A stretch of 23,017 nucleotides of DNA from a virus. The DNA lies in the IMG/VR virus record IMGVR_UViG_3300048672_000472, positions 1 through 23,017 of that record, one strand, 5' to 3'. The notes below the pieces were generated by a model. That model had not been told where the DNA came from and did not search any database. It saw only the letters and a list, made by a program, of their open reading frames with translations. This document shows, in pieces, positions 8,306-15,258 of the stretch (position 1 is its first letter; every line of letters starts with the position of its first letter). The translations under genes were made by a program, and so were the position numbers.

Positions 8306-9297
8306 TACATATATCCAGCGCCATAATAGCGTCTATTTTGTAATTGATTTGAACGATATGATCGGCTAGCCTGTATCTTTGCGGGTGTTGTATTCCTGTT
8401 CTTTGTCTGAGCCAAGTGCATTGTCGCCTGACTGATAATCATAGAGGTGACACTGGGATCATCTTGTGGGTATTCTGTTAATAATGCAGCAGCCAAATTC
8501 CAAATAATCATTGGCAAATCACCAATGGCAAGCTCCATGTCTTTATTAACAGATAATTGAATGGGATTTGGCTTGGTGCGCACTCGAAGCGTAGCGTCAG
8601 CCACAACACTTAAACCGTTATAGTTGAATGTCTCTTGATACGAATCTTGAATTCCAATATCACGCTGATCTTCAAGCCAATCGTTCATTTGCTGAGTAAC
8701 ATCAAGCACGCAATTATCATCACAATACAGCTGGGTTGTTTGATCGACAGATACAAGATAATCAGAAGCAGTTACTGGCTGCCCGGCATCAAGGCTTGAC
8801 TGTGCTTCAGACCCATTCTCGGTTGTCCACGGGATTTTAGCAGTAACAACCAGCGTATAAACTGAAGAAAAGAAAGCATTAAATTCAAGCGTTCCAGCAG
8901 GGATAGACGGATTCCAGATAACCTGGCTCGGCATGCCATTCCTTGCTTCCATTGTTGGATTGGTATTCTGAAAGTAATTTGCTCCCTGCACCATTGTAAC
9001 CGGGTGATAAATACCACCAGAATCTACCAATTGGATTGATTGAATCTCCAGCGGATAAGGCATATCAAGGTCAGCGCCTTTACCAAGCGTGAAAGTTCTT
9101 GAAGTGGTATTTAGTGTGAATGAGAACTTTTGATAAAATCCAATAGTTGCATTCTGTGCGCTCAGGCTTTCGAATAAAAGCCATAAGGCATCAAGCCCAT
9201 CCTGAATATCAGCATCCTGTGGAGGAGTGCGCCGCGTTACAACGCCCAATTTCTTTAGCGCCATAATCACAGCCTGTTTCGCTGTGGCAGTAGCCAC
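8305..9297 (-). CDS. P22 gp4-like head-tail adaptor / tail accessory factor, enlarged
   Basis: The start is GTG at 9297 with GGAG six bases upstream. The N-terminus (ATAKQAVIMALKKLGVV, then a helix with DGLDALWLLFESLSAQ) matches the helical adaptor fold of P22 gp4, and the C-terminus carries LPMIIWNLAAALLTEYP plus a basic tail. At 330 residues it is about twice P22 gp4 (166). The extra length is a beta-rich and acidic middle (about 90-240), including DYLVSVDQTTQLYCDDNC. It would be the first ring bound to the portal. The gp10-like gene follows directly. The gp4 call is from helical pattern and position; the insert is unexplained. Confidence 0.75.
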   Translation of the reverse strand: MATATAKQAVIMALKKLGVVTRRTPPQDADIQDGLDALWLLFESLSAQNATIGFYQKFSFTLNTTSRTFTLGKGADLDMPYPLEIQSIQLVDSGGIYHPVTMVQGANYFQNTNPTMEARNGMPSQVIWNPSIPAGTLEFNAFFSSVYTLVVTAKIPWTTENGSEAQSSLDAGQPVTASDYLVSVDQTTQLYCDDNCVLDVTQQMNDWLEDQRDIGIQDSYQETFNYNGLSVVADATLRVRTKPNPIQLSVNKDMELAIGDLPMIIWNLAAALLTEYPQDDPSVTSMIISQATMHLAQTKNRNTTPAKIQASRSYRSNQLQNRRYYGAGYM

Positions 9298-9299
9298 TA

Positions 9300-9671
9300 T
9301 TAACTCCAGCTATAAATAGAATACGAACATCCATTACTTCCAGCATGGACATCAATTTGCTCGACTACAATTCCATCTATTGGCTCAGCCATAAAAATAA
9401 ATCCACCACCATCAAAATCAATATTTGATATTATTGAAGTTTCACCTACAAATAGCTCAACACTGGCGCTTCCAGCTGTTGCAATCACCAAAAGACCCTT
9501 GGTACTACTTGAAAGTGTCACACTACTATTTCCAGATGCAGCAAGTACGGCAGAATTACTAATTTCTCCGGTTATATTAGTTGTAAAAGTAAGTCCGTCT
9601 TTTGGTGTATTACCAGGAATAACATTATTTGCATCAGCAATTGTAAGCTTTGCTGTAAGTGTATTGGTCAT
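9300..9671 (-). CDS. Small beta-rich virion-associated protein, unknown
   Basis: The 123-residue protein is rich in Ser, Thr, Val and Ile. Alternating strand patterns such as GLTFTTNITGEISNS and GNSSVTLSSSTKG suggest an Ig-like or jelly-roll domain. The ATG follows the upstream TAA directly, with AAAGGTGG as ribosome site, so it is translated with the 143-residue gene before it. The position between coat and gp4 genes suggests a capsid decoration or head-completion protein. I do not recognise a specific family. Confidence 0.65.
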   Translation of the reverse strand: MTNTLTAKLTIADANNVIPGNTPKDGLTFTTNITGEISNSAVLAASGNSSVTLSSSTKGLLVIATAGSASVELFVGETSIISNIDFDGGGFIFMAEPIDGIVVEQIDVHAGSNGCSYSIYSWS

Positions 9672-10103
9672 TTATGCCACCTTTTCATTGTGGGATTTAA
9701 AGAATTGTTTCAGTTTCGCACGTATTTTTTCTGCGCCTGAAACTGATTTTATCTCAGATTCAATACCCACAGACTCGGAAACTTCTTTCAATTCTTTTTC
9801 GTCCAATAAGTTAAAAACTTCGTTGTATTCAATCTCGGCATTCTTAGTAATACTATCCTTCACCGATTGGATAAAGCTCTTTTTCTCATCACGAATTGCA
9901 GACTCAACAGCAGCATTTGCTTTTTCGTGTACAGGAATAGCAGCTTTGTAACCATTAAATTTTTCAGGAGAATCAACCCAGCCATCACTTCCTTCCAATA
10001 AAAATGCAGCCTTGTCCGATGTCATTAACTTACCTTTTGGAGCAAGCTCTTTGTGATAAACAAACATGCCACGATCAATCTTTTCGTATTGGTATTGAGC
10101 CAT
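9672..10103 (-). CDS. Small protein after the coat gene, head-associated (unknown)
   Basis: The product is 143 residues. The N-terminal half has FVYHKELAPKGKLMTSDKAA and GSDGWVDSPEKF, a GWVDSP pattern common in small phage proteins near head genes. The C-terminal half is a charged helical part with FNLLDEKELKEVSESVGIES and a lysine-rich end, possibly a small helix-extended-helix module. It follows the coat gene and the strong hairpin at 10128-10145, so its expression may be lowered relative to coat. No known function is assigned. Confidence 0.65.
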   Translation of the reverse strand: MAQYQYEKIDRGMFVYHKELAPKGKLMTSDKAAFLLEGSDGWVDSPEKFNGYKAAIPVHEKANAAVESAIRDEKKSFIQSVKDSITKNAEIEYNEVFNLLDEKELKEVSESVGIESEIKSVSGAEKIRAKLKQFFKSHNEKVA

Positions 10104-10127
10104 TGATTTTTCCTCGCTAAAGTAAAT

Positions 10128-10145
10128 GGGGGTGTTTCCACCCCC
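10128..10145 (-). terminator. GC-rich hairpin after the coat gene, partial terminator
   Basis: Perfect 7-bp arms GGGGGTG and CACCCCC enclose a 4-base loop, 17 bases past the coat stop. On the minus strand the hairpin is followed by ATTTACTTT, a poor U-tract. It fits a leaky terminator or mRNA-stabilising hairpin that raises coat over the genes downstream. Confidence 0.6.
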
Positions 10146-10161
10146 ACAGGGTTATTAGCGG

Positions 10162-11409
10162 TTAGACGTTATCGCCAAGTACGCGCATGGCCAGGTCAGG
10201 AATTACCAAACCAGTACCATACAGCATATCCAAGCGATGAATCTCAGCCAGGTTTTCAATTCGGCCACCGCGTGTATATGACATTGAAATACCTTTGTAG
10301 GTTTTCATAGTCGATTTCAGTTGATCAGGGATGTACAACTTAGCCATTGCCAAGCACAGAGCATTCTTATGGAAGATAAAATCTTCACGATAAGTAGTGC
10401 TTGGGCTTCCGCTGAATGTAACAGCAGCGTTGTTTGCAGGTAGAGCAGTAACATTTTGATACTCAGCCAATGAAACAGTTTGACCGTTTGCATTGGTAGT
10501 AGTCAAAGTGCCATCATTCAACTGTGGAGATACCTTGACAGTAACAACACCACCAGCAGAAGTTGCATCAGCCATGATAACGAATGATTGCAAGTTACCA
10601 GTTGATTGATAGTTTTGTGGGTTTACGCTTTGAACATCAGCAATCGTGATGATATCACCAGCACGCGCAAACTGAGCCACGTTAGAACCACAACCATCAA
10701 TCTCGATGCTTGAAGTACCATCAGAATTAGCAACTACAGCTGTAGCAGTAACGAGAGTAGTGCCGTTCCATGCGCCAGTAGTGTGCTTGCGAAGGTTTTG
10801 AGATACGTGCATGGAGAAGGTATCAACATCACCGCTGTAACCATTCACGTAGGTATCTTTTACCATTTGCTCATTGAACAAAGATTTTACTTCATTGCCC
10901 AATACTGCCTTGGTAATAGGATTAATCACAGCGCGGCGATTGCGATCTTGTGGCCATGCCAAATCAGTACACAGTGCTGAAGCAGCAGCCCAATCAGCAT
11001 AAGCGCCAGGCGTTGAACCGGGTGTATGCGTAGTGTGGTATGCAGCTTTAGCATTCAACAGAAGAGAAAAGTCCACTTCGTTTGCCATACCAGCCATTGG
11101 GGTTTCCAAGTGACGGCTTGCCAATTCACTGATTGACAATGTTCGGTCAACAGCGCCCAACCGGAAAGAATACTGCTTCAGGTTGTCGAGTGTTAAATGA
11201 GTGTTCAATTCAACAACAGGTGCCTCTTGAAGCTCAATACCGCTTTTGATTTTCGCACGCTGCATTTTGCGAACGCGGATAGTGTCGCCCACTTCATGAA
11301 ATTTATCTTCATACTGGCGATCAACCAGAGGAACAACACACATATTGTTTGTAAGACAGATAATTGCTTCGTTAGCAATAATGTCGTCGGTTAAAATTTT
11401 AGCTGCCAT
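10162..11409 (-). CDS. Major capsid (coat) protein, P22 gp5-like
   Basis: The 415-residue size is close to P22 coat (430). The N-terminus (AAKILTDDIIANEAIICLTNN), the segment GDTIRVRKMQRAKI and the end (GGRIENLAEIHRLDMLYG) are typical of the P22 coat family, an HK97 fold. A beta-rich insert at about 205-335 (including GDIITIADVQSVNPQNYQ and LQSFVIMADA) corresponds to the P22 insertion domain. The start has a clear AGGAG ribosome site. It lies right after scaffold, the usual order, and is probably cotranscribed with it from the promoter at 12315-12343. Four hundred and more copies per virion are expected for the family; the copy number here is not shown by sequence. Confidence 0.9.
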   Translation of the reverse strand: MAAKILTDDIIANEAIICLTNNMCVVPLVDRQYEDKFHEVGDTIRVRKMQRAKIKSGIELQEAPVVELNTHLTLDNLKQYSFRLGAVDRTLSISELASRHLETPMAGMANEVDFSLLLNAKAAYHTTHTPGSTPGAYADWAAASALCTDLAWPQDRNRRAVINPITKAVLGNEVKSLFNEQMVKDTYVNGYSGDVDTFSMHVSQNLRKHTTGAWNGTTLVTATAVVANSDGTSSIEIDGCGSNVAQFARAGDIITIADVQSVNPQNYQSTGNLQSFVIMADATSAGGVVTVKVSPQLNDGTLTTTNANGQTVSLAEYQNVTALPANNAAVTFSGSPSTTYREDFIFHKNALCLAMAKLYIPDQLKSTMKTYKGISMSYTRGGRIENLAEIHRLDMLYGTGLVIPDLAMRVLGDNV

Positions 11410-11434
11410 GAAAATTCTCCTAGATTTTGATTAG

Positions 11435-12241
11435 TTACCAATCAAACCTGTTGGACTTATTGGCTCTTGTTCTGGCTGCATAATCTTCAGTAGATAGCTT
11501 ATCCAGACTTTGAGAAGACTCTCCACTCCTCAAACGAGTAATAGTTTCAACGGGTTTGGTGCCGTTTACTTTGGGTTTATCAGGCTTGGACTTGATCAGC
11601 TCAGCAATATCATCAAGATATCTGTCTCTACCTTTTTCAGTACGCGCTCTTAACGCATCCTGGGCTTCGTCAGTATCCTTATTTTCGGCCAACCACTTTG
11701 CTAATGCAGCGCCATCTTTGCGATCCGAAAGCGAAACAACCATTTCATCTCTCAGTAGAGACCCTAAATCGGCAAGCGATTCAGTAACTTCATCCACGTC
11801 ATAACCCGCTTTTTTAATGCGGCTATTCAGTGTATCAATGGCATCAGCAACAACAGGGTCAATCGAAACTTGCTTTGGCTTAACCTCGTTCTTTGCCTTT
11901 TCATACTCTTCGAAAGTGTCAAAATCATCCGGGTTTAAATCCTTTGATGACTTTAATTTTTCGTTCTCTTCCCGCAGTTTGGCAATCTCAGTCTTTAAAG
12001 CTCGCCGCTTTTCACGTTCCTTAAACGCTATTGCAGCAATCTCTTTCTTAACTGGATCATCATCTTCAGGTTTGGAATCAGGCTTATCATCACTATTTTC
12101 AACTTCATCATCAGATACTTCGGTTTTCTCAGGCTCATCTTTGGCTTCAGTTTTAACTTCAACCTTTGACTCACTTGGATCACTTAAATCTTCTGTGACG
12201 GTAGTGATTTTTGCATCATCATTCCAATCAAAACGACTCAC
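11435..12241 (-). CDS. Scaffolding protein
   Basis: The 268-residue protein has a GTG start at 12241. It is extremely charged: an acidic N-terminal third (Asp/Glu/Ser/Lys), a coiled-coil stretch at about 75-100 (EIAKLREENEKLKSS), and a basic C-terminus with RTRANKSNRFDW. This composition and the place just before coat are those of P22-type scaffolds, whose basic C-terminal helix binds coat and which leave the procapsid before packaging. Residues 3-6 and the last four residues are both RFDW, which is unusual. It is the first gene after the predicted promoter and leader at 12264-12343. Confidence 0.8.
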   Translation of the reverse strand: MSRFDWNDDAKITTVTEDLSDPSESKVEVKTEAKDEPEKTEVSDDEVENSDDKPDSKPEDDDPVKKEIAAIAFKEREKRRALKTEIAKLREENEKLKSSKDLNPDDFDTFEEYEKAKNEVKPKQVSIDPVVADAIDTLNSRIKKAGYDVDEVTESLADLGSLLRDEMVVSLSDRKDGAALAKWLAENKDTDEAQDALRARTEKGRDRYLDDIAELIKSKPDKPKVNGTKPVETITRLRSGESSQSLDKLSTEDYAARTRANKSNRFDW

Positions 12242-12263
12242 TCTCTAGCCCTCGGCTCAAAAT

Positions 12264-12307
12264 CTATGAAAACGTCATAGTGCGTAAATCTAACCTTTTC
12301 GGATTAG
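12264..12307 (-). other. Two hairpins in the scaffold/coat leader
   Basis: In the predicted leader of the scaffold transcript, CTAATCC/GGTTAG (12290-12307, one bulge, loop GAAAA) lies at the expected 5' end, followed by a perfect CTATGA/TCATAG stem with a 5-base loop (12264-12280). A 5' terminal hairpin can protect mRNA from decay, which would suit scaffold and coat. Folding was done by eye. Confidence 0.45.
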
Positions 12308-12314
12308 TAGGTGT

Positions 12315-12343
12315 ATTATGTATCAGGTTTAAATAGTTAGCAA
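12315..12343 (-). promoter_or_regulatory. Predicted sigma70 promoter for scaffold and coat
   Basis: On the minus strand TTGCTA (12338-12343) and CATAAT (12315-12320) are 17 bases apart. The -10 matches the consensus in five of six positions and the -35 in four of six. Transcription would start near 12308, about 65 bases ahead of the scaffold GTG. The -35 lies inside the palindrome at 12336-12355, so a protein bound there would block it. Confidence 0.55.
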
Positions 12344-12355
12344 GTACTTACTAAC
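12336..12355. repeat. GTTAG palindrome, site B (20 bp)
   Basis: GTTAGCAAGTACTTACTAAC is a 20-bp inverted repeat with one mismatched pair. It is the longest of five related junction palindromes (also 6724, 17829, 19659, 21418). It covers the -35 of the leftward promoter and, on the plus strand, ends one base ahead of the ATGGAG ribosome-site stretch of the 31-codon ORF. It fits a dimeric repressor operator between divergent genes, or an RNA hairpin. Confidence 0.65.
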
Positions 12356-12366
12356 ATGGAGATTGT

Positions 12367-12462
12367 ATGACTCAAGACCTTATTCTCAACTGGCATTCCT
12401 TTGCCCTATGGTCAATTTCTGCTTTTATCTGCCTTTGGATACTGAACAGAGAAAACAAATGA
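12367..12462 (+). CDS. 31-residue single-span membrane protein, opposite strand
   Basis: The ORF starts at ATG 12367 with GGAG seven bases upstream and ends in TGA at 12462, exactly abutting the stop of the converging 510-residue gene. The product has one hydrophobic span (about residues 8-26, with four Trp in total) and a charged end NRENK. It is the only plus-strand gene among about 22 kb of leftward genes. The start is preceded by palindrome B with the same layout (ACTAAC-AT-GGAG) as the 21404 gene. The ribosome site, clean fit between neighbours and membrane profile support a real gene, perhaps a moron such as an exclusion or lysis-timing peptide (inference). No clear plus-strand -35 was found. 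Confidence 0.5.
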   Translation: MTQDLILNWHSFALWSISAFICLWILNRENK

Positions 12463-13995
12463 TTATTCCCATGCGTAAACAAATTGATACATATAAGACA
12501 AAACGCCTGAAGTTGCCACCGTGCCGGTCTTATTGCCAACTAAAGATATAAATTCTCCAGGATTAACATAAATTGGCTCAGGAAACATAGACGCATAGGC
12601 AGGTTGTACCAGTAACGTACCGGCTGCTTGAGTCAGCTGCATGGTAGTGGTCAACTCTGGCAACAATACACGCCGAGGCGCTTTTGTTGTGGCATTCGCA
12701 AAAGACGCGCTTTCAGCCGTAGCAAGAGAAGCGGCTGTATTACCAAAGGCTATATACCACTCAGTCTGAACAGCTGTTCCTCCAGCAACAACCGTTGATA
12801 CAAATCCTGAAAGCTTTATACCAGTTACTTTTAATCTCCTACCTTGCACAGAAACCGTACCAGCAGGAACCTGATATTGCGCAAAGATTCCATCTACGTT
12901 TGCCGCCAAACCAGCAGTGAGTGTTTCATAAATTCTACCGGCCAAACTATTTGGCAAGTTAGCCGCAAGTGATGTATTAAGTGGAACCGCAGCAGTTGGC
13001 TTAACAAGAGTTCCAGAAGTAACAGTTCCTGCAACCAGTTGCCCCATAGTCCCACCAGATAACCCTTGATATGAGCCTAATGCGCGCTGCATGGTTGCGC
13101 CTATGTTTTCGTTAAAGTCTTGACCACGCACTAAAACTTTTTGGTCAGTAGTCAGTGTTTGGAAAACCCCACCCGCTGCGCCGCCAGCGATAGCGTGGCG
13201 GAAGAATGTTGGCAATGAAGATGACCTGAAGGGGGCATTTTGTCCGACAGGAGTTGGTATATCCGCGACCTTTTCGTTATTTACCCAAAACGTAGCGCGC
13301 ACATTGGATACCTGAATCAGGAATCGGTGCAAGGCGTTATTTGTATACGTCCAGTTTGATGCACCTGCATCCATTAAGCATTGCACTGCCAATTCAGAGC
13401 CTGCATTATTTACAACACCAAAAAGCCCTGCGCTGGTTAGTCGAAAGTATGCCCCGTCAGTAGGTGCAAACGGGTTAGCCGTTGCTCTACGGCCCATGCC
13501 AAAATCGACGAATGTATTAGCAACAGGCTGCGAAGAAAAAGACATGGTGCGCTCATAGATAAGAGTCTGATTTTGATAGAACGGGAACTCAGCCCACGAG
13601 TTATCAGCAACGCCAACAGTGGTAGCAACGCTTGAAGCGGCATTAGATAACATACCGGATGCGGATACTGTGGTTGTCATTGTTATAAAATCATAACGAT
13701 ACTTTCCAGTGTTCTGGCCGGATGTATAGTTATAGTTTTCAATATCGAGCAGGTTATCCATTGCCTGTCTTTGGCGATAGTCGTCGTCAACTTCTGCCGA
13801 AAGCATGTCCCTTTCGCCCCAAAGTTCGCCAGTGTCATTCTCCGAAAATATAGCCATAGAACCGGCATTTAAATACCCGCCTCCCTGCGCAACACCAACG
13901 GCATCAAAGCCCGGGGTATTACAAAGCGCGTTCCCTTGGTCGTCTTGCTGCAATTCTCCAGCAGTTGTACTTAAAGCAATTTTTGCGCCAGCCAT
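12463..13995 (-). CDS. Large accessory virion protein (decoration or head fibre), unknown
   Basis: The 510-residue protein is rich in Ala, Thr, Gly, Ser and Val with few lysines and alternating strands throughout, typical of exposed virion beta-structure. An N-terminal block (about 1-110, with DDDYRQRQAMDNLLDIENYNY) precedes a long beta-rich region with a lectin-like look around 145-230 (FVDFGMGRR, DGAYFRLTSAGLFGV, FWVNNEKVADIPTP). A TAGGAG ribosome site precedes the ATG, which is three bases past the upstream stop. It lies between portal and scaffold, where P22 has nothing of the kind. A surface-binding or decoration role is inferred; I do not recognise a family. Confidence 0.7.
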   Translation of the reverse strand: MAGAKIALSTTAGELQQDDQGNALCNTPGFDAVGVAQGGGYLNAGSMAIFSENDTGELWGERDMLSAEVDDDYRQRQAMDNLLDIENYNYTSGQNTGKYRYDFITMTTTVSASGMLSNAASSVATTVGVADNSWAEFPFYQNQTLIYERTMSFSSQPVANTFVDFGMGRRATANPFAPTDGAYFRLTSAGLFGVVNNAGSELAVQCLMDAGASNWTYTNNALHRFLIQVSNVRATFWVNNEKVADIPTPVGQNAPFRSSSLPTFFRHAIAGGAAGGVFQTLTTDQKVLVRGQDFNENIGATMQRALGSYQGLSGGTMGQLVAGTVTSGTLVKPTAAVPLNTSLAANLPNSLAGRIYETLTAGLAANVDGIFAQYQVPAGTVSVQGRRLKVTGIKLSGFVSTVVAGGTAVQTEWYIAFGNTAASLATAESASFANATTKAPRRVLLPELTTTMQLTQAAGTLLVQPAYASMFPEPIYVNPGEFISLVGNKTGTVATSGVLSYMYQFVYAWE

Positions 13996-13998
13996 TTT

Positions 13999-14928
13999 CT
14001 ATACTCCTATACACATTACAGAATAAGTACCCTTTGCCTCAGGCTCAGAATACAGGGTTAAAGTAAAGCCATCACCGGCTACTAAATCGCTAATGACTGT
14101 TCGTAAATTCAACAAATACATTTCATCAGGGTCAACGCTGGAACCTGTTTTTACATGAGCAACTATTTCACTATCAGCAGCCACCCATGTTTGACCTGTT
14201 ACAACGGTTTGCGCTTTGTCAGTAAACGATACGCCAAAATCACAAGACACACTGACGGAATTCGACGATGTAACATCGCCAACAAAAAGAAAATTGCCAT
14301 CAGTGCAGGCAGTATTGAATTCTGCCTTAGTGCCAGTGATCCCCACGATAGATGTCTGGTCTCCTGTATTTGTACCGCTTGTATTTCCAATAACCACAAG
14401 CTGGGCATCCGTTACATAACGCTTATTGGCGCTATCGGCTATATCTGCTGTGGTGGCATCAGCCCCACCCGTAACAAGCCCCTTGGCATCGTAGGTAATC
14501 TTTGTCTTTGTGGAACCGGTGATAGCTACATTCTCATCAACCTTTCCATCCAGAGCCGTTTGCAAATCTGTCTGATCAGAAAGAGTGCCAACAATATCGC
14601 CCCATGCTGTACCGGTTAGGCCAGCAACCTCAACAATGGCATCCTGAACGTTGTCAGAAGTAATGCCACCAGAAGGGGTGAATGCTATCTCATCGGCAGA
14701 ATCGGTAAGGTAATAATCGCCTTGGTATGCCCAAGTAGCGCCATCGCAGTAATACAAGCCTTTGGCTTTATAGGTTATAGGCCACACACCCTGGGCATTT
14801 AAAACAATGGCAAGCAATCCAGTAGATACACCAACCGCAGGGAGAGCCGCAAAATTAACAACAGTCTTGCCAGCTATGAAATCGGTTGCATCAGGTGCGC
14901 CGGTTAGGAAACTATCACCAATCTCCAT
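13999..14928 (-). CDS. Fibre-like virion protein
   Basis: The 309-residue protein contains modules common in phage fibre and appendage proteins: SDNVQDAIVEVAG (about 91-103), DQTDLQTALDGKV (118-130), ITGSTKTKITYDAKGLVT (136-153) and IGNTSGTNTGDQ (180-191). These repeats form extended trimeric shafts in the proteins where they are known. A C-terminal beta domain (about 215-309) could be a head or receptor-binding tip. The ATG follows the preceding TAA directly (TAAATG). Neighbouring portal and scaffold genes suggest attachment to the head or portal vertex; being a tailspike is also possible. Confidence 0.75.
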   Translation of the reverse strand: MEIGDSFLTGAPDATDFIAGKTVVNFAALPAVGVSTGLLAIVLNAQGVWPITYKAKGLYYCDGATWAYQGDYYLTDSADEIAFTPSGGITSDNVQDAIVEVAGLTGTAWGDIVGTLSDQTDLQTALDGKVDENVAITGSTKTKITYDAKGLVTGGADATTADIADSANKRYVTDAQLVVIGNTSGTNTGDQTSIVGITGTKAEFNTACTDGNFLFVGDVTSSNSVSVSCDFGVSFTDKAQTVVTGQTWVAADSEIVAHVKTGSSVDPDEMYLLNLRTVISDLVAGDGFTLTLYSEPEAKGTYSVMCIGV

Positions 14929-15258
14929 TTAATCCCACCCTGTTATGGATACGAAAAATGAACCATCGGCTCCCGTGCTTGTGATCTTTACCGCCTCAAG
15001 AACCCCGTTGATTGGGTTAATAGTCTCGGGATCATCGAGCATTATGTAAACGATATTGCCGCCCCGGGTAAGGTTTTCAAAGAGATTTGAATTGATAGCC
15101 TTTACTTTTACCTCTACCGTGCCGGCAGTTGCACTCTCAGGAATTGCTGAAATCTGGTAGATGCTGGCTTTTGACATCATGGAAATATCACGAGAAGTAA
15201 TAATTAACTCCTCATCGGCAACGATTACCTTTGTTTTGTAGGTGAACAATACGCTCAT
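14929..15258 (-). CDS. Small beta-rich virion protein, unknown
   Basis: The 109-residue protein is made of strand-like segments (TYKTKVIVADEELIITSRD, GTVEVKVKAINS, GGNIVYIMLDD). The ATG overlaps the portal stop as ATGA, indicating coupled translation with portal. It leads into the fibre-like and 510-residue genes, so it may anchor or chaperone them (inference). No family recognised. Confidence 0.6.
   Translation of the reverse strand: MSVLFTYKTKVIVADEELIITSRDISMMSKASIYQISAIPESATAGTVEVKVKAINSNLFENLTRGGNIVYIMLDDPETINPINGVLEAVKITSTGADGSFFVSITGWD

Noticed and set aside
9499-9951. 150-codon plus-strand ORF
   Set aside because: It is antisense to two adjacent genes with ribosome sites and stop-start coupling; it is Ser/Phe-rich as expected from the opposite strand of Lys/Glu-rich sequence.
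11817-12248. 143-codon plus-strand ORF over the scaffold gene
   Set aside because: Long only because the scaffold is rich in Asp/Glu/Lys codons, which read as Ser/Phe/Leu on the other strand; no ribosome site.
12363-12551. 62-codon plus-strand ORF starting at 12363
   Set aside because: It is in another frame from the 31-codon ORF, starts at a rare codon without a spaced ribosome site, and runs into the converging virion gene.
14155-14619. 154-codon plus-strand ORF
   Set aside because: Antisense to the fibre-like gene, which has clear fibre motifs; Cys/Ile-rich composition is unlike a real phage protein.
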